From assembly GCA_963556255.1 (NCBI GenBank), contig OY744605.1:7437791-7501790 (forward strand): a stretch of DNA of 64,000 nt, read 5' to 3'. Of this stretch, positions 11,576 to 19,931 are shown one piece after another (position 1 is the first letter of the stretch; each line of letters starts with the position of its first letter). The translations under genes were made by a program, and so were the position numbers. The stretch comes from Allolobophora icterica. Its lineage: Eukaryota; Annelida; Clitellata; Crassiclitellata; Lumbricidae. The notes under the pieces were generated by a model. It was not told the origin of the DNA. It saw only the letters and a list, made by a program, of their open reading frames with translations, and did no database searches.

Positions 11576-12076
11576 TGAAAATGAAAGAGGCCTCTATGCA
11601 CATTGAGGTACAACTGATGCTAGCGAACGAAATGTGAAACTTTGCAGGCTTTCGAGGCCACGTGTTGATCGGTAGTTGATCAACTGGCGATATGCAAGTC
11701 AGTTTAATGGTTGGAAATCTATTATTTAATTGTTATTAAATTTTAAGTTTAAAAATTTCATTAAATTTTACGTGTTATGTGTGACGTTTCATCAATAAGC
11801 AATACAGTGATTATTAATTAAACGTGAGACATAACAAGTATTGATGAAACGTCAATTCTTAATGACATACACAACATAATCTAGTACTGAGCCTTCGGAT
11901 CAGTGGCGTAGCTATCATGTGTGCAGGGGGTGCAAGGCACCCGGGCCCACGACCTCCAGGGGCCCACAGAGACACCAAACAATTTTGTTTAACCACAGTT
12001 GAAAGTTTCGTTTTACAACTAATCTAATTCACATTGCTGCTTATTTGATGACAGATCTGGTAATTGTGATGTTAGA

Positions 12077-12406
12077 GTGCTTCGACAGTCGACACACTTG
12101 CATTACTTCCTTAACACAGCCAGCCATACTCAACTCCAGTCTGATGGGGATTTTGCCTTGATACGTAAACTAAAGCGACCAGGGTTTCTGCCAACTGATA
12201 CTCCTACGTTTGACTTGTTGTGTTCTAAGGCGGACGATGCTCTCTTTGCTGCAATCCCTCGGGACCCAGGGCATGTCCTCCATGATTTGCTCCCTCCGAT
12301 ACGATCTTCCGGGTACTCTCTTCGACCTCGCTGGCATAATCGTGAGATACCACGATGTGATCCTTTGATTGGGAAGGGTTACATTGCTAGATCACTGCAT
12401 AAATGA
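12077..12406 (+). pseudogene. Retroelement-like C-terminal fragment
   Basis: The frame contains LLCSKADDALFAAIPRDPGH, then a VLHDLLPP...SGYSLRPRWHN stretch ending near KGYIARSLHK. The pattern LFxxI..HVL..LLPP...GYxLRPRxH is one I have seen repeatedly at the end of invertebrate mobile-element ORFs. The same pattern is at 15463-15660 on the minus strand. There is no upstream catalytic domain, so it is a remnant. Confidence 0.5.
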
Positions 12407-12872
12407 TAGGAAAACACTTGCTTTTTTATTTACTTATTTTATCAATTTTATTTCGATTTATTATTACTTCAATGTTTTACAATCAATGCTTCTAGCTTCT
12501 GTCCCACTGTGCGTTTTTGCTAATGGTGCAATGAAGAATATATTTACTTACTTAGCTGCCAGCCGCCATACTGAACTCCTTTTACCTTGTTTTTTGCGTC
12601 TCGAATGACGCTTTCACATTGTGTAATGACGTCAGAGTTTATGTGCACCAATTATGTGAGTGATAATAAAGATTGTTAGTAATGCAGTTTTAAGTTGAGA
12701 ACTGAAGTGAATTAGCCAAATTGAAATCTTATGCCGCTCTGCGTGAAATAAAATTTGCAGACTGTTGAAGTTTGAACTGTTCTGCATGAAACACTATGTC
12801 TGCAAGACGTAATACGAGTATTACATCAAAACATTTAAGCGGATTTGCGAAAAGTAAACGACAACAGATTGC

Positions 12873-13326
12873 GGTTATCCCGTAGTTTAGGTTGCTAAAT
12901 TCCTTAAGAGAAGTTTAGGTTGCTAAATTATTTTAATCTCGGAAACACGCACTTGGTCATTTAATTAACATTTTAATCGCTCATCCCGCTTCTACTTTAA
13001 TTAACATTTTAATCGTTCATCCCGCTTCCAGTTCAATTAACTTTTTAATCGTCATCCCGCTTCTAGTTTAATTAACTTTTAAATCGTTCAACCCGCTCCT
13101 AGTTCAATTTACGCTCCTAGTGTAAATTACATTTTAATCTTTCATCCCGCTTCCAGTTCAATTAACTTTTTAATCGTCATCCCGCTGCTAGTTTAATTAA
13201 CATTTCAATCGTTCATCCCGCTTCCAGTTTAATTAACATTTTAATCTTTCGTTTAATAATTTAGCAACCTAAAGTACGGGATTGAAAGCATGGTCTGAAT
13301 TTAGCAACCTAAACTACGGGATTACC
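12873..13326. mobile_element. Small inverted-repeat element sharing the 36-bp minisatellite
   Basis: Ends GGTTATCCCGTAGTTTAGG and, inverted, GGTAATCCCGTAGTTTAGG, flanked by the perfect 8-bp duplication CAGATTGC (12865-12872, 13327-13334). The interior (12955-13250) is about eight units of the same roughly 36-bp repeat (ATCGTTCATCCCGCTTCCAG) that fills the centre of the 7049-9459 element. It is nested in the hAT element 11901-13974. No coding capacity. Confidence 0.85.
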
Positions 13327-13982
13327 CAGATTGCAACAGAATCAAAGAAATTGCCAAAAATATCCAGTTTCATTGTCACTAAGGCTGACGGTATTGTCTG
13401 GAACTGGATCGGTACCGACAACAGACTGTACAGCGTGCAAGGATGATTAACGTTGCGAGGATGATTGATATTTTTGCTGAACAAAAGGCTAGAAAGAAAG
13501 CTACAATGCCATGGCATAGTTTTAGGTAGTAGTAGTCTACTATTAGTGAATAAATCTGACTCACTGCATGCAATGCAAGTATGCAAAGTGACATGTGTTA
13601 AATCTGATTGAGAAATAACTGAAATTTTAACATTGTGATTTATCCGTCTGATTCTTACAGCATTCTTGTTTATTCTGTGATTGAATTGTATTGCATACTT
13701 AAATATCAAATGTAATTGTTTAGTTTTTGTAGGCAGTACACAAACAGCATAGTACTAGTAGGCCTACAGTGAAGTTAGTAAACAGAATAACTAATTTTGC
13801 TTATTGTCTTATTTATATCTTTGATTTACCATTTATCTGTATAATAGCGATATCGTACGCAATTTTATCAGTTTGACATAAGGCCTTGATTTAGTCACTT
13901 GGCCTATCAAGACCAAACAGGGGCCCAAGCGGGACCCCTGCACCCGGGCCCATGAAAAACTAGCTACGCCCCTGCTTCGGAT

Positions 13983-14336
13983 TATTTGATTAGCGTTAGA
14001 AAAATTTAGCCAAATGTAGGACTAATTGAACATGTTCACAGCTTCATAAAACTATAATTAAATGCACCTTAATGCATCTTCAATGCAATAGGGATGGTGA
14101 TTCTGTTTAAGAGTCTCATAAAGGCACTGAAGTATTCCTTAATTTGCATTTTACCACGCTATTCTGAGTAGTTCCCGGAATCAATATCATATAAAGGAAT
14201 TGTCGACTGACTTGATGAGTTAGCGACTGACTTAACGACTTAGTCGACTAATCGTAGACGCTGATGCAAACGTGTTTTCAACGCAATGTTTGCCAGTACG
14301 ATCAGGCTCCATTTGCGATGAAAACGATCATGTGAC
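13983..14336. other. No feature recognised
   Basis: Short AT-rich spacer between two hAT insertions; nothing supported. Confidence 0.4.
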
Positions 14337-14344
14337 GTCATGTA

Positions 14345-15281
14345 TAGGGACAGTAGAAATCACGAAAACACGGCAAACACGGAAGCCGTGTTTTTCGGCA
14401 TTTGCCGTGTTTTCCGTGATTTTTGACATTTGCCGTGTTTTCCGTGATTTTTGACATTTGCCGTGTTTTCGTAAAAAATGCCGTGTTTGTTGCAATTTTT
14501 CCTGGCAATTCTGTTGATGCAGAACAAAGCCCCAGTTAGTCAATAGACACTGGTGAACATAGGCGCCGACTTCTTGGGGGCCTTGGGTGCCAATGCACCC
14601 AGAGAAAAAGTTCAGTGGGGGCCTGGCACCCAGAAGAATTCGGACTTTAAATTAAATTTTTTGGGTATTCCTAAGAAAAGGTCGTCACATTTTTCGGGGG
14701 ATGAATTCCTAAAAAAGTCGTGAAATTTTAGGAGAGAATTATCTTAAAATATGCACTGGCACCAGAGGCATTTTAAATTTGTTGATGTTTAAACACGTAG
14801 TAGACGATGAAAAATGACGAAAATGTATAATGAATTTTCCGGATGACTAAAAAAAGGTCATCAGTTTTTTCGGAGATGATTTCCTAAAAAAGTTTCGTTG
14901 GTCCTTTAAAAACTTTGATAAACCTTCTGGATCCGCCCCTGACTGGCACCCAGGGACAAAAGGAAAAGTCGGCGCCTATGCTGGTGAATGCACCTCAGCG
15001 TCAAAATTTGACAGAATGACAATTTAGCGCTTCATGTTATGATGGTATAATTGGTATTCAATTCTCGCAGCTAAACTGTTACAGCAAGGAACCAATGACT
15101 GACAAATGGTCGACAATTATTGTCAATTTGTCAATGAACAATGAATATGAAAGATAAACATATAATGTGTTACAAGAAAACTGTGAAATTTTGATGCCGT
15201 GTTTTTGCCGTGTTTTTCGCGATTTTTTAAAAAGTATGCCGTGTTTTTGGCATTTTTTACCGTGATTTTCTACTGTCCCTA
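14345..15281. mobile_element. hAT-like element with TAGGGACAG ends (937 bp)
   Basis: Left end TAGGGACAGTAGAAATCACG, inverted right end TAGGGACAGTAGAAAATCAC, flanked by the perfect 8-bp duplication GTCATGTA (14337-14344, 15282-15289). Subterminal regions repeat the motif GCCGTGTTTTCCGTGATTTT. Another element (14558-14980) is inserted inside. Non-coding. Confidence 0.85.
14558..14980. mobile_element. Nested hAT-like MITE (423 bp)
   Basis: Ends CATAGGCGCCGACTT and the exact inverse, flanked by the perfect 8-bp duplication CTGGTGAA (14550-14557, 14981-14988). Edges are rich in GGCACCCAG words. It lies within the TAGGGACAG element and is therefore the younger insertion. Confidence 0.85.
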
Positions 15282-15462
15282 GTCATGTAACGTAACAGGC
15301 ATAATTGAGGTAGGCCCTGTGTATGTATTATTATATCTTCGTTTATTAATAAATTCTCACTGACAGAACGCAATGAGGCACAATTCACTTGGGTACTGAT
15401 TATATGCCAATTAACACGTTTTTTAAAACGTCACGCAAGTCAAAATGATTACTATGATACTA

Positions 15463-15660
15463 TCAGTAACTGTTTTTATACGTCATCCGAGCCACAAAGT
15501 TCCTATTGTCTTTGATAGGAAGGGCAAACGGATGCAATCTAGGTCTCAAAGTGTGCCCTGTGTCCTCCCTTTCAGTGCATAGCGATCGCAAAACATGCTG
15601 CTTGTTAGATATTATAGCCCTAAACAGAGTTTCGCCTGCTGCGTCAGCCATTCTGTTCAT
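15463..15660 (-). pseudogene. Retroelement-like C-terminal fragment, second copy
   Basis: The minus frame reads ETLFRAIISNKQHVLRSLCT then TGHTLRPRLHPFALPIKDNR and ends FVARMTYKNSY. It shares the LFxxI..HVL......GxxLRPRxH pattern with 12077-12406, so both are diverged copies of the same mobile-element tail. Confidence 0.5.
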
Positions 15661-16645
15661 TAATTGTTTTGTTATGATTTATATTGTTTACAGCATAGTG
15701 CTGTTTCGTCTTGTATTGTTTAAGGTATAGCATTATTTTTCGTCTTGTATTGTATGTTCCTTTATTTCAAATACAACTGTTCAAGGCAAAACGCTGTAGA
15801 CTGTAGTTTACCTAGAACATGTTCAGTATCGACTAATTTGTGGTTTTAGTTAAAGCATTATGTTTTTGAACAAAAATCGAGGAATAAAGTTCATCGAGTA
15901 CTTCCTTCTCTGACACAGAGAAGTTGTGTAAATAAAGAACTGGTGATCTGATATCGACTGATTTTTAGACTATTGTTCTTTTGCACTGTGTACACGGTCG
16001 GTGTACACAAATTAATTAATCGACACAATGCAATACAATACAATACCTTACTAAGTAAGTGTGGCTCCTATCCTGCTGCTGATATCTTCGTCAAATCGAA
16101 CGTCGGAAATCGCGATTAGAACAATAGGAAGCAAACGTATTCAACGAACAAAGTCATTAGCAGTCCGTAGCTTAACAACTGGTTTTGACTTGAGACTTGA
16201 CGGCGAATTCTGGGTTACGCGACAATGTAGTAGCTAGCGTGCTGGACTGCCAGTCGAGAGGTCGGGGTTTCAAATCCCCGCCAGGGCAGAAATTTCATCA
16301 TAGCCAGCTCAGCTATGATGAGTACACCTACCGTACACTGTCGGTGGGAAGTCGAGACGGAGAGGGAGAGTCCACCCGCCCTCCTAAGCCGAGGCTAAGA
16401 AAAGGAAGTCGTTAACACTTCATATCCATGGCTGCCTCTGACTCTAGCTCAAGAGACAATACCTTGAAACAATACCATATTTACAAGACAAAACTCTTCT
16501 TCTACTTTGTATGATGCTTTTTCGAGGAATTTCTCATGTAGGCCTACTCTACACTGCACCTAATTGTTTTGTTATGATTTATATTGTTTACAGTATAGTG
16601 CTGTTTCGTCTTGTATTGTTTAAGGTATAGCATTATTTTTCGTGT
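15658..16645. repeat. Direct repeat pair of about 85 bp (15658-15742 and 16559-16643)
   Basis: TAATTGTTTTGTTATGATTT and the following bases through GGTATAGCATTATTTTTCGT occur in both places with about one difference. The intervening DNA has ATACA-type tails and the SINE at 16225-16440. Confidence 0.6.
16225..16440 (+). mobile_element. tRNA-derived SINE, plus strand
   Basis: Head GTAGTAGCTAGCGTGCTGG with B-box-like GGTTTCAAATCCCCGC, then a body GAGTACACCTACCGTACACT...GCCGAGGCTAAGAAAAGG...CCATGGCTGCCTCT. The body matches 11405-11255 on the other strand. A pol III SINE rather than a tRNA gene. Confidence 0.65.
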
Positions 16646-16855
16646 TGAATTTCTTTGTGGTAGACTATTGTTTATCTTGGATTGTTTATGGTATGGTATT
16701 GTTTTGCAGTATGATATAGTTGTTTTGTTGTATTGTATTGCTTGTGGTATTACATTGTTTTGTCTTGTATATATGGTATTGTTTCAGTGTATTGTTTCGT
16801 GTTATTTTGTTCGCGGTATAGTAGTATAATATTTGTGTCGCTTCCTGTTCTTTTT

Positions 16856-17356
16856 GGGGCCATCCATATATTACGTACGCACGGAGGGTGTAGGGGCGGG
16901 GGTTAGCCCAAATGCATGTGTTTGCGTATGCTTGCGTATGGAAACGGAAGAGGGGGGTAAAACCTATAATTTGTCTATATTGGCCTTCAAATTGATTGGC
17001 CTTCAAGTGAGCCAGAATCAGTCTTTTCAGCTATCAGGTACTACCAGGGGAAGTAGGACTGTGGGAAAGGTGTCACTTGTTTGCCACCTTAGGGTCCTTA
17101 CCTCTAAATGCTATTACTAAACTATCGCACAGCTCAGCAGTGAGTCCATGGATTACTCATCCTTCAATCTGGCCTAAAGTGCAGACAGCGGCTGCCTGGA
17201 CCTGTCGTAATGACAAATTCTGCAACTGCTCTTGGGGAGGGGAGTGCGTCAAGCGTACGTACGCAGGTGGGGGGGGGGGTGGAAAAAAGTACGTGTGCGT
17301 ACAGGGGAGGGGTGCAATTTTCCCGGATTTTGCTTGTGTAACATATGGATGGCCCC
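16856..17356. mobile_element. MITE with GGGGCCATCCATA ends (501 bp)
   Basis: Left end GGGGCCATCCATATATTACG and inverted right end GGGGCCATCCATATGTTACA. Interior G-rich tracts (GGTGGGGGGGGGGT) and CGTACG words. The target duplication is obscured by flanking T-rich DNA. I recognise the GGCCATCCATA..TTACGT end type as widespread in invertebrates but cannot name the superfamily. Confidence 0.65.
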
Positions 17357-18184
17357 TTTCTTTGTTTCTCTCTCTTTCTGTTTCTGTATGTCTCTTTGCA
17401 TATCTCATTCTCTGTCTCGCCCTGCTCTGCATCTCCCTCCACGTCTATCTGTCTGTCTCAGCTCTGTCTCTTTCTGTGTCTGATTGTCTGCCGTGAACCA
17501 CGCACGCACAAAAACCAACGACTCAATACAACATCAATAGAAATTTTACATATTATTTCAAACTCAAGATCATTTTTTAAATTTCTATTTTGCTATTTCT
17601 CTACAATAATACAAACTAACCTTTAAATTTAGAGTTACCGATTACGATTATAAACTTTAGAATGTTCCACTTACAGAATAACTGCGGTTACAGACGCTTC
17701 TGCATCGCCACAGCACAGGGTCGAATTAATTAAATTGTCTGATTCGAGTACAAATTAAGTTACTAAAGGTCCAGATAAAATTTGGAAGAATCTGAATAAC
17801 AGTTGTCTCGTCCGATCTTCATTGCTGCAATAAAACAAATCAAGTGATAACAATTACCTTAGAATTGAAGCACACTAGTCTACGAATTTACAATACAACA
17901 ATCCTATGAAATCGTAACAGTTTCATGGTTTATGTTTGGGTGTAGTGGCCTACCATGGATGCGATGCTGCGACTATCTCTAAGCCTACTGTTCTGGTAGT
18001 TGGCAAACCTAACCTTAGCTAATCTGACTTAACTTTATCGAAATGACTTAATCGTAAGTAATCTAATCTAATAATAAATCTAATCTTATGACTTTAGTTG
18101 TTTAAGAGTGCACTATATTCTGGTCCGCAGTGCTGGACTCTCAATCGAGTAACAGTAAACCAAGTTTCGACCAAACTTTTTAAG
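17357..18184. other. No gene; CT-rich tract at 17357-17490
   Basis: A pyrimidine-rich low-complexity run (TCTCTCTTTCTGTTTCTG) is followed by AT-rich DNA with nothing supported. Confidence 0.4.
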
Positions 18185-18471
18185 GTCAAAGATAAAGGGG
18201 TCCATAGAGTAGTGGTAGCATCACTGGCGTGAAGAGCAAGCGGTAGCGGGATCGCTTCCCGCAACCTCCCCAAATTTAGGTCCACTCAGCCTTTCATTCG
18301 CGAGATGGCGCGTTTGATAAAATGAGATGTAGGATGTGATGGGCGCCTTGCATGGCTGCCGTGTACAGTTGGATTCGACTCCTGTAATAACTTGTGATCG
18401 TCCGTTCATGCTGATTTGTAGTCATACTGCGTGGTTGTCAGTTTGAAGATATTAAACGAAGATTATTATTA

Positions 18472-18551
<80 letters not shown>
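18185..18551 (+). mobile_element. Putative SINE with (ATT)n tail
   Basis: A head-like segment (TAGAGTAGTGGTAGCATCAC...GGGATCGCTTCCCGC) is followed by a body with GATGGGCGCCTTGCATGGCT and an (ATT)n tail from about 18465. The tail continues at 24522-24575 on the other side of the LTR element, which inserted into it. Confidence 0.55.
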
Positions 18552-18552
<1 letters not shown>

Positions 18553-18687
18553 GTGGAAGTCTTGGCCCGTCCACCCCCTTTCTTTCATTTTGAACTCGGC
18601 CGTCCGGCTACGATGCATGCCTGCCGGCCTGTGTTGATACCTGCCAGCCAGCATCGGTGCCTGCCTATGTCGATGCATGCCAGCCAG

Positions 18688-19104
18688 ACACGATACTCGA
18701 TACACGATACCCGCAGGTATCGATACACGATACACGATACACGATACACGATACCCGCAGGTATCGATACACGATACACGATACACGATACCCGCAGGTA
18801 TCGATACACGATACACGATACACGATACTCGATACCCTGTATCGATACACGATACACGATACACGATACACGATACCCGCAGGTATCGATACACGATACA
18901 CGATACACGATACACGATACCCGCAGGTATCGATACACGATACACGATACGCGATACCCGCAGGTATCGATACACGATACACGATACACGATACACGATA
19001 CCCGCAGGTATCGATACACGATACTCGATACACGATACTCGATACACGATACCCGCAGGTATCGATACACGATACACGATACACGATACCCTGTATCGAT
19101 ACAC
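18688..19104 (+). repeat. LTR minisatellite with ten TATCGATA palindromes
   Basis: Heptamer runs of ACGATAC are separated by CCGCAGGTATCGATAC modules. I count ten TATCGATA sites before the TATA box, all inside U3. The duplicate is at 23388-23804. TATCGATA is the Drosophila DRE (DREF) core and contains ATCGAT, the Onecut/CUX core. A role as an enhancer is inference. Confidence 0.85.
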
Positions 19105-19113
19105 TATATAAGG
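19105..19113 (+). promoter_or_regulatory. LTR TATA box
   Basis: TATATAAGG lies directly after the last TATCGATA module, with an initiator-like TCAG about 25 bp downstream. The same box is at 23805-23813 in the 3' LTR. Confidence 0.7.
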
Positions 19114-19680
19114 AGAAGACAAGGACAGTCAGCACGCACTTCGTCGGACTCACTCGGTCAGAGCACTGCGTCGGACGCACTCTGTCAGTCAGTCAGTCAG
19201 TCGGAGAAGACAGTCGGGGACTCACTCACACGCGGACACGGTCGGAGGAAGGAGTCGTCGGAGTCACTTCGTCGGAGGAGAAGAAACAGTCGGCGCTCGA
19301 CCGGAAAGGACACTCGAGCGGACGGGCGAACTTAGTCGTCGAGTAGCGAAGTTAGTCGTCGTCGGCGGTGACAATTGCGTGGCGCTTCGGAAGCGATTGC
19401 GAGCTGGACTGGGATCCACGTCGTCGCCTGGCGAACTTGGCGTCGCAAGCGTTGCGATACACGGACGGTAAAGCGTTGCGATACACGGACTTCTAGCGTT
19501 GCGATACATGAACTGTCAAGCGTTGCGATACACGGACTGTCAAGCGTGAGTAGCGAACGGTTTCAACTGCGAATTGTAGTGGCGGACAATCTTCTTCGGT
19601 AGAACTTGCGGTTTATTGTACATTGACGATTTGTAACTGTCATTTGATTCACCCGACGGGTAGTCGGTTTGTTTTACATG

Positions 19681-19686
19681 AATAAA
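19681..19686 (+). terminator. LTR polyadenylation signal
   Basis: AATAAA about 140 bp before the LTR end. In the 3' LTR (24381-24386) the same signal would end the element's transcript. Confidence 0.6.
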
Positions 19687-19825
19687 ACGATTGAACTGAA
19701 CCAGAGTCTGAAGCCTTCAGCTTGACTAAGTGAAGCCGAACCACGGACATAGGAGTTGACACGCTGATACCTGGGAAGGGCCATCCTGGTCAGTAGCCTT
19801 GCCCCGGGTAGTTACGCTACAAAAC

Positions 19826-19843
19826 TGGTACGCAGAAGTGGGG
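19826..19843 (+). other. Putative primer-binding site
   Basis: TGGTACGCAGAAGTGGGG begins 4 bases after the 5' LTR. It starts TGG, as expected for pairing to a tRNA 3' CCA. I could not identify the tRNA; Gypsy-like sites with CAGAAGTGGG are common. Confidence 0.55.
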
Positions 19844-19931
19844 TGGACTTGGATTCATTGCGACTTCTGGTTCTGTTCGTTGAGTCAAGAATTTCCGGAT
19901 TTTACTACGTTGATCTACGGACTTCGGAAAA

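Larger units (their letters stand above)
11901..13974. mobile_element. hAT-like element (2074 bp), host of nested insertions
   Basis: Left end CAGTGGCGTAGCTA and inverted right end CAGGGGCGTAGCTA, flanked by the perfect 8-bp duplication CTTCGGAT (11893-11900, 13975-13982). Both edges carry a GGGCCC-rich zone. The element contains a degraded coding fragment (12077-12406) and a complete second element (12873-13326). No transposase was recognised. Confidence 0.85.
18552..19821 (+). repeat. 5' LTR
   Basis: 1270 bp, TG...CA. U3 holds a minisatellite (18688-19104), then a TATA box at 19105; the probable start of R is near 19130. The polyadenylation signal AATAAA is at 19681-19686 and U5 ends at 19821. 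Long open frames across the minisatellite come from its 7-bp periodicity and are not genes. Confidence 0.9.

Noticed and set aside
18553..19346. Long open frames (up to 260 codons) on both strands across the LTR minisatellites, also at 23285-24046
   Set aside because: They arise from heptamer periodicity (HDTR, YRVS repeats) and are present in U3 DNA; not proteins.
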